Source: 58-81 sp012729145
Lineage (GTDB): Bacteria > Synergistota > Synergistia > Synergistales > Thermovirgaceae
Direction of reading: 5' to 3'
DNA: 64,000 nucleotides
NCBI GenBank assembly: GCA_040770625.1
Contig: JAXGIW010000004.1
Coordinates: 62,001-126,000 of the forward strand
Shown here: in pieces, positions 40,435 through 49,317 of the stretch
How positions within the stretch are numbered: the stretch's first letter is position 1
Layout: each line of letters starts with the position of its first letter
Position numbers and translations under genes: made by a program
Notes under the pieces: generated by a model
What the model was told of the DNA's origin: nothing
The model's database searches: none
Seen by the model: the letters and a program-made list of their open reading frames with translations, nothing else

Positions 40435-41536
40435 GCTGCACCAGCACCTTTTTCAGTGATGAGACGAAGAATTCGTTCTCCTCAGGCAATCCGACGGTGA
40501 CCCTGAGGTATCCCTTCAGCCCGAGGTCGCTGGCCTTTCTGACTATCACCCCTTCATGAAGGAGACGTTCATAGATCTCGTCGCTCTGCCGATGTTTCAG
40601 GAGGATGAAGTTCGTCCGGGTGGGTTCTGTCCGGATCCCTGTCTCCGAAAGGGACCTTACAAGCCTGGTCCTCTCCGAAACTGTCTTCAGCCTTATATTC
40701 CTGATGAAATCGGTCTCAAGAAGGGCGGCATGGGCTGCATACTGCCCCACCCTGCTCACCTCGAAAACAGGGTGGAGCTTGTCGTAGGCTTCCACCACGG
40801 TCTTAGGTGCGATCGCATACCCTACACGCAGAGATGCAAGCCCGTAGATCTTGGAGAAGGTCCGGGTAATTACTATCCTTCCGATATCCCTGAACAGGTC
40901 TATTCCCGAGAGGTACCCAGGGTCCTCCACGTACTCGGCATAGGCCTCGTCAACGATCAGCAGGACCTGCCTGGAATCCAGCTCATGAGCCAGGTTGAGC
41001 ATTCTCTCCCTCTCCATTATCGTTCCGAGGGGGTTGCAGGGGTTGGACAGTATTACTGCCTTGGTCCTTTCCGTACAGGCCCTGATTATATTCCCGATCT
41101 CCCAGGTCCCGCCTTCGCAGGCAGGTACCTCGATGAACCGTGCTCCTGAGGCGACGGCCGCCACTCTGTAGAGGGGATAGGTCGGCACAGGGCAGACGAT
41201 CTCATCGCCGAACTCTATTATCGAATGGAAGAGGGAGTGCAGGATCCCTTCAGTTCCGGCCCCGATTATGACCTCCCCCGTCGAAACTCCCCACTTCTGG
41301 GCAAGAAGCTTCCTGAGTCTGTGGGATTGGGGGTCGGGATAACGGTTCAAGTTCTCCAGACTGGTCTGGATCGCATTTAATACCGATCCCGGGAGGGGCC
41401 AGGGGTTCTCGTTGGAGCTCAGGCGAACCACTCTCTCCAGTCCCAGCTCTCTCTGAAGCTCACTCACGGGTTTCCCGTACCGGTATTTATCCACACCTGC
41501 CAGATCGTTCCTGATAACATTTCTTAGCCACACCAA
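40427..41536 (-). CDS. hisC: histidinol-phosphate aminotransferase family protein
   Basis: PLP-dependent fold type I aminotransferase, 369 residues. Features: SSNENPWPLP, the PLP region VIIGAGTEGILHS, VDEAYAEYVED, and the Schiff-base lysine in TRTFSKIYGLASLRVGYA. The start is TTG at 41536 with GGGGA upstream, or GTG one codon later. No other his gene is in the window, so it may act as an aromatic aminotransferase rather than, or as well as, in histidine synthesis. It sits between murA and the NTPase-Asp23 gene. Confidence 0.87.
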   Translation of the reverse strand: MVWLRNVIRNDLAGVDKYRYGKPVSELQRELGLERVVRLSSNENPWPLPGSVLNAIQTSLENLNRYPDPQSHRLRKLLAQKWGVSTGEVIIGAGTEGILHSLFHSIIEFGDEIVCPVPTYPLYRVAAVASGARFIEVPACEGGTWEIGNIIRACTERTKAVILSNPCNPLGTIMERERMLNLAHELDSRQVLLIVDEAYAEYVEDPGYLSGIDLFRDIGRIVITRTFSKIYGLASLRVGYAIAPKTVVEAYDKLHPVFEVSRVGQYAAHAALLETDFIRNIRLKTVSERTRLVRSLSETGIRTEPTRTNFILLKHRQSDEIYERLLHEGVIVRKASDLGLKGYLRVTVGLPEENEFFVSSLKKVLVQLG

Positions 41537-41563
41537 TTCTCATTCCCCGTCTCTATTATTTGA

Positions 41564-42847
41564 TCACCACTTATGGTCTCCGTTCTCCTCGGATACGACG
41601 ATCTTGACCTGACCCCCAAGGGACCTGATCTTCTCGTCCATAGCCTCATAACCCCGCCAGATATGACCAAGGCCGAAGAGGGAGGTCTCATCTGAAGAAG
41701 ATAGCCCGGCGATCACAAGGGCAGCACCAGCCCTCAGGTCCGTGGCCCTCACATCGGCTCCGTTAAGGCAGGGGACACCGGTGACAACTGCCGTGTTCCC
41801 CTGGAGTTCAACATTGGCACCCATCCTCTTGAGTTCGCTCACGTGGAGGAAACGGGATTCAAAGACACTCTCCTGAATGATGCTGGTACCCTCGGTGGTG
41901 GCCATGAAGGCTGTGAACTGGGGCTGGACGTCGGTAGGGAAACCCGGGTATGGAAGGGTCTTCAGGGAGACACTCTTCATGGGGGCCCTGTTGAAAACCC
42001 TGACGCTGTCCTCTCCCGTCTCTATCCCGACTCCAGCTTCCTCGAGCTTCGCCGTAATGGCATCGAGATGCTCCGGGATGACACGGGTGACCGTTACGTC
42101 ACCTCTTGTGGCGGCCCCGGCGATTAGATAGGTGCTGGCCTCGATCCTGTCGGGTATTATCTCGATCCCGGTTCCGTCAAGGTCACCGGTGCCTCTTACG
42201 TGAAGAGTGCCTGTCCCGGCTCCTTCTATGGAACAACCCATGAGGTTAAGCGTTTCTATCAGGTTCCTTATCTCAGGCTCACGAGCGGCATTCTCGATGA
42301 CGGTCTCCCCTTCCGCAAAGACCGCGGCCATGAGAAGGTTCTCCGTGGCTCCGACGGAGGGGAAGTCCAGGTAGATCTTCGCACCTTTCAAGCCGTCGGC
42401 ACTGGCATGGACCGCACCGTGTACGAGGTCGATGTTCGCCCCGAGCTTGACAAGCCCCTTTAGGTGAAGATCGATAGGCCTGCTTCCTATGGCGCAACCT
42501 CCGGGAAGGGGAAGGATCGCCCTCCCGGTCCTGGCCAGAAGCGGACCCAATACCAGGGAAGATGCACGCATCTTCCTTACCAGCGATTTCGGGGTCTCCC
42601 AGTTAAGTTCATCGGGGACAAAAATGCTCATCTCGTTATCCTTGAAATGGATACTCGCACCAAGGTGTCTCAAAAGATCGGCCATGGTGAAAATGTCCTG
42701 AAGTTTGGGAACCCTTTTCAGGCGCAGCGTTCTGTCCCTCAGGAGCAGGGATGACGCGATCACCGGCAGGGCCGCGTTTTTGGCTCCCTGTACTATTATG
42801 GACCCTTCAAGGGGTTTGCCCCCGTGGATCAGCATCTTGTAGTTCAA
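41564..42847 (-). CDS. murA: UDP-N-acetylglucosamine 1-carboxyvinyltransferase
   Basis: First committed enzyme of peptidoglycan synthesis, adding enolpyruvate to UDP-GlcNAc. The motif GGCAIGSRPIDLHL contains the catalytic Cys that fosfomycin alkylates, so the enzyme is the Cys form. VQGAKNAALPV and GFPTDVQPQFTAF are further signatures. The likely start is TTG at 42847, because GGGGTGATC, matching the anti-Shine-Dalgarno tail, ends just upstream; ATG 42835 is the alternative. 427 residues. Confidence 0.96.
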   Translation of the reverse strand: MNYKMLIHGGKPLEGSIIVQGAKNAALPVIASSLLLRDRTLRLKRVPKLQDIFTMADLLRHLGASIHFKDNEMSIFVPDELNWETPKSLVRKMRASSLVLGPLLARTGRAILPLPGGCAIGSRPIDLHLKGLVKLGANIDLVHGAVHASADGLKGAKIYLDFPSVGATENLLMAAVFAEGETVIENAAREPEIRNLIETLNLMGCSIEGAGTGTLHVRGTGDLDGTGIEIIPDRIEASTYLIAGAATRGDVTVTRVIPEHLDAITAKLEEAGVGIETGEDSVRVFNRAPMKSVSLKTLPYPGFPTDVQPQFTAFMATTEGTSIIQESVFESRFLHVSELKRMGANVELQGNTAVVTGVPCLNGADVRATDLRAGAALVIAGLSSSDETSLFGLGHIWRGYEAMDEKIRSLGGQVKIVVSEENGDHKW

Positions 42848-42898
42848 ATGATCACCCCACAAGGAAAATTCTATCAGCCTGACGGTCGTTTCTTTTCA

Positions 42899-44056
42899 TT
42901 ATCTCATCTCTTTCAGGAACAGGCTCTCGATAGTCTCTACGATCCTGTCAGACGCCCTCCCTGATCCGAAAGGTGGGGTCTCCCCGGGCTGCCCTTCGGA
43001 TAGGCCTTCCAGACCATATTCCAGTGCCCTCCTTGCCGCTTTCAGGATCCTCTCAGGGTCGGTCCCGACGAGAAGAGAGGTCCCGTAATCCACAGCCTCG
43101 GGCCTTTCTGTCAGCTCTCTCATGACCAGGGTGGGAACTTTCAGGATGGTGGTCTCCTCCTGGATCCCTCCGCTGTCGGTAAGGATCAGATCGCTCCTCT
43201 TCATAGCCCAGATAAAATCAGGGTAATCCAGAGGGTCGCAGAGGATAACCCTTGACTCATCGGAAAGGATGTCACGAAAGACCTTCCTGACCTCCGGGTT
43301 TCGATGCATCGGGACTATCGCCCAGAGGCCGGGGTTCTCTTTCATGATAGTGCTTACGGCATTACAGATCCTTCTGAGCGGCTCACCCCAGGACTCCCTT
43401 CTGTGAGCTGTCAGAAGCATGACCGGCGCCTTTGCCGGAATCGACAAGAGGTCACCGCAGCATGGGCTGGCTACCTTCGAGGTAGCCAGGAGCAGGGCAT
43501 CTATGACAGTGTTACCTGTCCTGATGACCCTGGAGGGGTCACAACCTTCCTTTATCAGGTTCTGTTCTGCACCCTCGGTGGGCGGGAACCACCAGCCTGC
43601 TACCCGGTCGGAGATCATCCTGTTCAGCTCCTCGGGGAAGGGACGGACGATATCTCCGCTCCTTAGACCAGCCTCAACATGCCCGAGCCTTGATCGTCTG
43701 TAGAAAGCCGCCAGGGAGGAAGCCATGGTAGTGGTGGTGTCGCCGTGGACCAGTACAAAAAAGGGCCGCAGTTCATCGAGAACCCTTCCGACCTCCTCCA
43801 GCACCTTTGAGGTGATGTAGTCGAGGCTCTGGCTCTCTTTCATGAGAGCCAGGTCCACATCGGGCTCGATCCCGAAAAAGTCGAGGGACTGCCTCATCAT
43901 CCTGGTATGCTGCCCCGTGGCCAGGACAAAGGGGGCAAGAGAGGCGCTCTCCCTGAGCTTCAGTATGACCGGGGCCATCTTGATCGCCTCAGGTCTGGTG
44001 CCGATCACACAACAGACGGTCCCCCTGGTTTGTTCCGTCCGGGAAGACTTTCTCAT
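42899..44056 (-). CDS. wecB: UDP-N-acetylglucosamine 2-epimerase
   Basis: Non-hydrolysing epimerase giving UDP-ManNAc for surface polysaccharides. The 385 residues carry GTRPEAIKMAPVILKLRE, VHGDTTTTMASSLAAFYR, GHVEAGLRSGD, and the substrate loop LTDSGGIQEE. It overlaps the wecA end by 4 nt (ATGA). Pairing with wecA and murA points to an undecaprenyl-linked glycan pathway, but no flippase or polymerase is in the window. Confidence 0.94.
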   Translation of the reverse strand: MRKSSRTEQTRGTVCCVIGTRPEAIKMAPVILKLRESASLAPFVLATGQHTRMMRQSLDFFGIEPDVDLALMKESQSLDYITSKVLEEVGRVLDELRPFFVLVHGDTTTTMASSLAAFYRRSRLGHVEAGLRSGDIVRPFPEELNRMISDRVAGWWFPPTEGAEQNLIKEGCDPSRVIRTGNTVIDALLLATSKVASPCCGDLLSIPAKAPVMLLTAHRRESWGEPLRRICNAVSTIMKENPGLWAIVPMHRNPEVRKVFRDILSDESRVILCDPLDYPDFIWAMKRSDLILTDSGGIQEETTILKVPTLVMRELTERPEAVDYGTSLLVGTDPERILKAARRALEYGLEGLSEGQPGETPPFGSGRASDRIVETIESLFLKEMR

Positions 44057-44934
44057 GTCCCATGCCTCCCCAGAAGAAGGATAGCCATCCAGAGGGAGAG
44101 GGCATGGATCGAGACCAGGATGGCAAGCACTCCAGAAAGGGGCAATCCCCTGTCAGATAAAAGATGATGGAAGTGACCGCGGTCGGGCCGGAAGGGGGAA
44201 GATCCCTTTATCACCCTTCTGGCAAAGGAGAAAAGAGTGTCGATAACCGGGACTCCTCCGATAAGGAGCATGGAAGCAAGCCAGATCACAATACCCTTCC
44301 CTTCAAGAAGGAACGGGAGTTCCCTGGTGAACTGGGAAACACAGAGGAAACCCAGCAAAGTGCTGCCTCCGTCCCCCAGGAAGGTTTTCGCAACAGGATA
44401 GTTCCAGGGGAGCACCCCAAGAGAGAGACCCAAAGCCACAGCCCACCACTGCCCACCCGAAAGGATGAGGCCCATCAGGGCGGTAAGGGAGAATATGGTC
44501 AGAGAAAGTCCGTTGATGCCATCCACAAGGTTGTAGGCGCTGGTCGTTCCGGCAACCCAGAGCACAACGGCCGCCTTTACGGCCGGAGGAGCAGGAACGC
44601 CCCAGGCTATGACCAGAGCGACCGTAAGGTGGACCGCCAGTTTCCACAATGCGGGAAGGGGGTGCATGTCATCCATGTAGCCGAACAGGAAGATCGCTGT
44701 AGCTCCAGTGGCAATGATCCTGACACCATTACCAGGATCGGGAAAGAGGACAGCGTAAAGCAGATAGCCAGCCCAGATGACAACCCCGGCTCCCCTTGGG
44801 GTCACCATAGAGTGCTTCTTTCTTCCGCCCGGTTCATCGATGATCCTGTACTGCCGTGAAAGGTAGATGGATAAAGGCGTCACGGTCAGGGACCAGACCA
44901 GGAACACCAGGAAAAAAACCGTTCTTTCCACCAA
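44053..44934 (-). CDS. wecA: undecaprenyl-phosphate GlcNAc-1-phosphate transferase (WecA/MraY family)
   Basis: Multi-pass membrane enzyme, 293 residues, starting lipid-linked polysaccharide synthesis. The aspartate-rich GYMDDMHPLP, the NLVDGINGLS motif and the FLGDGGSTLLGF motif are typical of this superfamily. A histidine-rich loop (GHFHHL) near the C-terminus resembles that of WecA and TagO. The start is TTG at 44934 or GTG at 44931, behind GGGGGTGATC. It is the first gene of the wecA-wecB pair. Confidence 0.9.
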   Translation of the reverse strand: MVERTVFFLVFLVWSLTVTPLSIYLSRQYRIIDEPGGRKKHSMVTPRGAGVVIWAGYLLYAVLFPDPGNGVRIIATGATAIFLFGYMDDMHPLPALWKLAVHLTVALVIAWGVPAPPAVKAAVVLWVAGTTSAYNLVDGINGLSLTIFSLTALMGLILSGGQWWAVALGLSLGVLPWNYPVAKTFLGDGGSTLLGFLCVSQFTRELPFLLEGKGIVIWLASMLLIGGVPVIDTLFSFARRVIKGSSPFRPDRGHFHHLLSDRGLPLSGVLAILVSIHALSLWMAILLLGRHGT

Positions 44935-44965
44935 CCCTGATCACCCCCTTAACAGTTGGGGTCTG

Positions 44966-46066
44966 TTATCTGGTCCCGAAAAGCCGGTCGCCGGCATCAC
45001 CCAACCCGGGTACGATGTAGCCATGATCGTTGAGATGGCTGTCCAGGGCCGCCGTAAAGATGTCCACGTCAGGATGTCTTTCGTGGACCCTGGCAACACC
45101 CTCCGGTGCAGCGATCAGGCTGAGAAGGGATACCTTCTTCCCGCCCTTTTTTTTGACCAGGTCGATGGCCGCCACGGCAGAACCTCCGGTAGCCAGCATA
45201 GGGTCCACTATTATGATGTCCCTTTCGCCGATATCTCCTGGGAGTTTGCAGTAGTACTCCACCGGCTCCAGAGTTTCGGGGTCCCGGTAGAGCCCGATGT
45301 GACCTACCTTGGCATTGGGAATGAGCTGCAGTATTCCGTCGACCATGCCCAGTCCCGCCCTCAGTATTGGAACGATCGCGATCTTCTTTCCGGATAGGGA
45401 GTAGGCCGTAGTGGTCGTTATCGGGGTCTCAACGGTAACCGGTTCCAGCTGCAGGTTCCTGGTGGTCTCGTAGACCATGAGGCCTGCTATCTCCTGGACC
45501 AGTTCACGGAAGGCTTTTACCGACGTGTTCCTGTCCCGGATGATCCCTATCTTGTGCTGGATAAGTGGGTGATCGAAGGTTACGAGCCTGGGAGGGCTGT
45601 TCAGGCGATCCCTTATCATCGCTGCTTCTTCTTCAAAGGACTTGATCTTGTCGATACGAAGGAGGTGACGGGAGGCCTCGAAATCTGCCGAGAGCCAGGC
45701 TTTCACTATCCGGATCGCTGTTTCACAGTCCGTCTTTCTCCCCCCGAGGGCAAGGATGTTCGCATTGTTATGTTCCCGGGCCAGCCTTCCCGTCTCTTCG
45801 TCGTAGGCAAGAGCGGCACGGATACCCGGGATCTTGTTGGCTGCAATCGACATACCGATACCGGTACCACAGATAAGGATCCCGAGGTCGTACTCGCTTC
45901 TGGCAACCCTGACCGCTACCTCAAAGGCCGCATCGGGGTAGTCGCAGGGCCTGTCCGATCCTTCGGCACCAAAATCCACGGTAAAGTATGATGAGTCCTG
46001 AAGGAATTCCCTTATGCAATTCCTGAGTTGGAAACCTGCGTGATCCGAGCCAAGTGCGATACGCAT
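44966..46066 (-). CDS. fusion of ribose-5-phosphate isomerase B and uracil phosphoribosyltransferase
   Basis: A single 366-residue open frame holds two complete enzymes. Residues 1-148 are RpiB: ALGSDHAGFQLR, ILICGTGIGMSIAANK with the catalytic Cys, and HNNANILALGGR. From about residue 155 comes Upp: VTFDHPLIQHKIGIIRDRNT, VPILRAGLGMVDG, the PRPP loop IIIVDPMLATGGSA and the uracil-binding IVPGLGDAGDRLFGTR. The domains run on without a stop. The ATG at 46066 has AGGAGG 7 nt upstream. RpiB makes or uses ribose 5-phosphate and Upp uses PRPP to make UMP, so both concern pentose phosphate and salvage. Confidence 0.92.
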   Translation of the reverse strand: MRIALGSDHAGFQLRNCIREFLQDSSYFTVDFGAEGSDRPCDYPDAAFEVAVRVARSEYDLGILICGTGIGMSIAANKIPGIRAALAYDEETGRLAREHNNANILALGGRKTDCETAIRIVKAWLSADFEASRHLLRIDKIKSFEEEAAMIRDRLNSPPRLVTFDHPLIQHKIGIIRDRNTSVKAFRELVQEIAGLMVYETTRNLQLEPVTVETPITTTTAYSLSGKKIAIVPILRAGLGMVDGILQLIPNAKVGHIGLYRDPETLEPVEYYCKLPGDIGERDIIIVDPMLATGGSAVAAIDLVKKKGGKKVSLLSLIAAPEGVARVHERHPDVDIFTAALDSHLNDHGYIVPGLGDAGDRLFGTR

Positions 46067-46156
46067 CCCCAAGCCTCCTGTCTTTTGATCGCTTCGTTTA
46101 TGATGATATCACTTGCCCGACTGCCGCCTTGATAACCGTAGGTCCTTGATGGACAG

Positions 46157-47095
46157 TCAGCGGGAGATGAACTTCGACAGGAGTTCGTCGGCCACGGTGT
46201 AGGGATCCTTTCTTCGCGAAGCAAGATCTTCAAGGACATCACCACCGATGCGGCTATCCCATGCTTCTTCGGCTATCTTGGCTATCTCCCTTTTTAGTAT
46301 CTCCTCCACTTCCAGGCGAAGACGCCTGTACTTTCGGCGCCTGCCCTCGTCGGAAGAGGCCAGGAATTCCCGGTGTTCCGAGAGCGCTCCGGCGGCAAGG
46401 GCCACCCCTTCTCCGCTCTCAGCGACAGTAGGGATCACCGGGGGTCTCCAGTCTTTTTCCGTCTGGAGGTCAAGCATGATATTGACCTCCCGTACCACTC
46501 TCTCCGAACCGTCCCTGTCTGCCTTGTTCACAATGAAGACATCGGCGATCTCCATTATGCCCGCCTTCATGATCTGAATGTCGTCGCCCATGCCAGGGAC
46601 GAGGAGCAGTGCTACGGTGTCGGCGATCTTGACGATGTCTATCTCCGATTGTCCTACACCCACTGTCTCGATAAGGACTATGTCCTTGCCGCAGGCGTCA
46701 AGGATGAGGGCCGCTTCGTAGGTTCCACGACTGAGCCCCCCCAGGGACCCCCTTGTACCCATGCTGCGGATGAAAACTCCCGGATCGAGACTGTGCTGCT
46801 GCATCCTCAGCCTGTCGCCGAGGACCGCCCCACCTGTGAAGGGGCTTGATGGATCGACCGCAATGACCCCTACGGTCAGACCTGAAACCATCAAGGAGGA
46901 GATAAGTTTGTCAAGAAAGGTGCTTTTCCCTGCGCCGGGGCTACCCGTGACACCGATCATGTGGGCCTTCCCTGTGTGAGGGTAGATCTTTTGCATGATC
47001 TCTTTAGCGCGATCGTTCTCGCTTTCGACCGCGGTGATAAGTCTGGCGATCGAGCGGGGATCTCCCTTCAGGGCTCTTTCAATGATCCTGTCCAA
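46157..47095 (-). CDS. meaB: methylmalonyl-CoA mutase-associated GTPase MeaB
   Basis: G-protein chaperone that protects and loads adenosylcobalamin-dependent mutases. The 312 residues have MIGVTGSPGAGKSTFLDKLI (G1), PSSPFTGGAVLGDRLRM, the signature segment FIRSMGTRGSLGGLS, ETVGVGQSE and the NKAD specificity motif. The start seems to be TTG at 47095 after AAGGA. No mutase or epimerase genes lie beside it, so its client is elsewhere. A small membrane protein gene precedes it. Confidence 0.93.
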   Translation of the reverse strand: MDRIIERALKGDPRSIARLITAVESENDRAKEIMQKIYPHTGKAHMIGVTGSPGAGKSTFLDKLISSLMVSGLTVGVIAVDPSSPFTGGAVLGDRLRMQQHSLDPGVFIRSMGTRGSLGGLSRGTYEAALILDACGKDIVLIETVGVGQSEIDIVKIADTVALLLVPGMGDDIQIMKAGIMEIADVFIVNKADRDGSERVVREVNIMLDLQTEKDWRPPVIPTVAESGEGVALAAGALSEHREFLASSDEGRRRKYRRLRLEVEEILKREIAKIAEEAWDSRIGGDVLEDLASRRKDPYTVADELLSKFISR

Positions 47096-47143
47096 TTTTT
47101 CAACAATCCTTTCGAAAGGTGATATGGACCCGCAAGGGAAGTT

Positions 47144-47356
47144 CTACCTGTTCAGGAAATCTATCCCGGCGAAGGAGTACATCCCCAGGGTGATGGCGGC
47201 GGCGAAGAGGAAGCCCAGAAGGACCCTCAGATAGGTGACCCAAAGGGCTCCGCCGGGCCACTTCCCGGAGGATATGTTCACTATCATCCTGGAAAGGACG
47301 AGGCAAAGGACGAAAAGAAACAGAGCCACCAGCGCCTGAACATTAACCGAGGACAT
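47144..47356 (-). CDS. small two-helix membrane protein, unknown function
   Basis: A 70-residue protein with two hydrophobic helices, about residues 8-27 (LVALFLFVLCLVLSRMIV) and 41-64 (YLRVLLGFLFAAAITLGMY), joined by a basic loop. I do not recognise a family. GGGGG lies 7 nt before the ATG at 47356. It sits 48 nt upstream of meaB behind an extended -10 element and after the Gfo/Idh terminator, so it heads a meaB transcript. Codon use looks like its neighbours. Confidence 0.65.
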   Translation of the reverse strand: MSSVNVQALVALFLFVLCLVLSRMIVNISSGKWPGGALWVTYLRVLLGFLFAAAITLGMYSFAGIDFLNR

Positions 47357-47398
47357 TTTTTACCCCCATCTATCGTATGGACCACTCTCCGGCTTTGT

Positions 47399-47407
47399 AT
47401 TGTAACA
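47399..47407 (-). promoter_or_regulatory. extended -10 upstream of the small membrane protein and meaB
   Basis: On minus TGT precedes TACAAT (47404-47399), an extended -10. There is no good -35. It lies between the Gfo/Idh terminator and the 70-residue gene, the place where a new transcript should begin. Confidence 0.4.
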
Positions 47408-47444
47408 GCAAAAGATGCCTAGCGCCTCCCGTGGTCCGTGCATC

Positions 47445-47466
47445 AAAAAAGCCGCCTTTCGGCGGC
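47445..47466 (-). terminator. Rho-independent terminator of the Gfo/Idh gene
   Basis: On minus GCCGCC-GAAA-GGCGGC (47466-47451) forms a stem capped by a stable GAAA tetraloop, directly followed by six T (47450-47445). It starts 26 nt after the oxidoreductase stop at 47492. This is the clearest canonical terminator in the window. Confidence 0.93.
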
Positions 47467-47491
47467 TCTAGTATCAAGTTAGTTCCCGAAC

Positions 47492-48463
47492 CTAGGCCAT
47501 CTCAGCCGGGATCTCTTCCGCCCTGCCAGGGGTCTGGATCTGCTTGAGAATGGCTATTGCCACCTCCAGGGCCCTCTTCCCGTCCATAATGCCAACCAGT
47601 GGCTGTTTGCCCTCCCTGACGCAGGTGACAAAGTGCTGAAGCTCCAGTTTAAGAGGCTCCCTCTTCGGGAAGACGGGGTGCTCGATAACCTCCACGAGCC
47701 CACACTCCTTCTCCTGAACACAGCGATGGATCGATACGTCCTGCGTTTCGTAGTTGATGGTGACGAATCTCTCCGGTTCCATAATCTCCAGCTGCCTCAG
47801 CCTTCTTTCGGAGACTCGGCTGACAAGTATCTGCGCAAGGGCACCGTTCTGGAAGGCTATCTGGGCGGTGGCGATATCCTCGAGATTGGACCTTACCGAC
47901 CTTCCCATGGCCGAAATGGACAATATTTCCGAATGTACCAGGGAGAGAATGATATCAATGTCGTGTATCATGAGGTCAAGCACTACGCCCACGTCACTTA
48001 TCCGGGAGCTGAAGGGCCCAATCCTCCTTGACTGGAGGAAGAGAGGATCCTTGATTATGTTCCTTACATGCTGGACCGCGCTATTGAAGCGTTCAATATG
48101 TCCTACCTGGAGAACAAGGTTCTGGGTGGCGGCCAGCTGCAGAAGCTCTTCAGCTTCTTCAACGGTGGAAGTGACAGGTTTCTCGATAAGGACATTCACG
48201 CCTGAACTGAGAGCCCTCTTTGCTGTCTCGTAGTGATGGACCGTCGGGACCACCACGCTGACAGCATCGGGCATGGCATGCCTGTAGAACTTCTCGATAT
48301 CGGAATAAAAGGGGACCCTCAGCAGTTCGCCCACGGCAGCTGCCCTCTCCGGATTGTTGTCGACTATTCCCACAACATCGGTATTCAGGAGTTCCGTATA
48401 GACCCTGGCATGGTGGAACCCAAGATGCCCTACACCGATCACTCCTACTCTTACCGGGTCCAT
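47492..48463 (-). CDS. Gfo/Idh/MocA-family oxidoreductase
   Basis: NAD(P)-dependent sugar or cyclitol dehydrogenase fold, 323 residues. The Rossmann start is VRVGVIGVGHLGFHHARVY; VLIEKPVTSTVEEAEEL holds the EKP motif with the catalytic lysine, and LDLMIHDIDIIL is the C-terminal active-site segment. The ATG at 48463 is supported by GGAAGGTGATC at ideal spacing, excluding the ATG at 48478. It resembles UDP-GlcNAc dehydrogenase-type members, but the substrate is not certain. It is the last gene of the folC/YfiH transcript and ends at a strong terminator. Confidence 0.85.
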   Translation of the reverse strand: MDPVRVGVIGVGHLGFHHARVYTELLNTDVVGIVDNNPERAAAVGELLRVPFYSDIEKFYRHAMPDAVSVVVPTVHHYETAKRALSSGVNVLIEKPVTSTVEEAEELLQLAATQNLVLQVGHIERFNSAVQHVRNIIKDPLFLQSRRIGPFSSRISDVGVVLDLMIHDIDIILSLVHSEILSISAMGRSVRSNLEDIATAQIAFQNGALAQILVSRVSERRLRQLEIMEPERFVTINYETQDVSIHRCVQEKECGLVEVIEHPVFPKREPLKLELQHFVTCVREGKQPLVGIMDGKRALEVAIAILKQIQTPGRAEEIPAEMA

Positions 48464-48495
48464 TCGATCACCTTCCACTGGGTATGCTCTTAAAA

Positions 48496-49317
48496 CTACT
48501 CTACCCCTTCAAACCTATTCTCCCACCAAAGATCGGATTTGTGGAATCCTTCGCGGAAACCCGCAAGAAGAAGTGACCTTCCTGTCCTGTCACCTCTTCG
48601 ATAGGAGTAGAAGCTCTCTGGTGAACAACAGGTGCAGCGGTCGATAAGGACCACGTTGGAAGGGGGAACATTTATGTCATATAAAGTTATAAGAATGGCA
48701 CCGGGGAGATCAAAGAAGACCAGGTCCCCTTCTATCCTGATGCACTGCCTTGGGAAAAACTCCAGACCTTCCCGGGTCCGGGGATCGTCCAGCCTTCTTG
48801 AATAGCAACAGCTACCAATTCCGGGACCTACCCAGAAATGGACACTATCCAGGCATCTCAGGCCGGTGGACCTCATGGCTTTATCCAGGGCTTCCCGAAC
48901 AACCCCCCTGGCAGTTCCAAGGAAACCGGAGTGTACAAGGAGGACCCAGGGGTCCTGCTCCTCCGCAACGGCCACGACGGGAATACAGTCACCGAACCGG
49001 AGGCTTCCGAGTACATCGTTCCTTCTCAGAAGAAGGGCGTCTCCTTCAGGTCTGGCAGGCAACGATACAGAGGGGAGGGCTTCTATCATTCTGGTTCCGT
49101 GTTCCTGGAGCGGGGCTATAAGCAAGGGGGGTCTTTCTTCACCGAAAAGTAGCCGGGAGGCCCGTAAAGGGCAGCCGTCAGCCTGGTCCATTACAGGTCC
49201 CCTGAGAAAGAGGGTTACTGCCATAATGGCATCTAGCGGTGGAGCCATTAAGTAATTGATGACCTGCTGACCTTCAACGGATGTCTTCCTCCACCCCCAG
49301 GGTGATATAGACTTCAT
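48496..49317 (-). CDS. YfiH/PgeF-family (laccase-domain) protein
   Basis: Family members act as purine nucleoside phosphorylase/deaminase-like enzymes or peptidoglycan editing factors. The 273 residues contain the candidate zinc ligands in PLQEHGTRMI (His), RFGDCIPVVAV (Cys) and LLVHSGFLGTARGVV (His), plus WVGPGIGSCCYS and the late CTCCSPESFYSYRRGDRTGR. The usual HAGWRG motif reads HSGFLG here, a marked divergence. It overlaps folC by 4 nt. The function is uncertain. Confidence 0.82.
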   Translation of the reverse strand: MKSISPWGWRKTSVEGQQVINYLMAPPLDAIMAVTLFLRGPVMDQADGCPLRASRLLFGEERPPLLIAPLQEHGTRMIEALPSVSLPARPEGDALLLRRNDVLGSLRFGDCIPVVAVAEEQDPWVLLVHSGFLGTARGVVREALDKAMRSTGLRCLDSVHFWVGPGIGSCCYSRRLDDPRTREGLEFFPRQCIRIEGDLVFFDLPGAILITLYDINVPPSNVVLIDRCTCCSPESFYSYRRGDRTGRSLLLAGFREGFHKSDLWWENRFEGVE

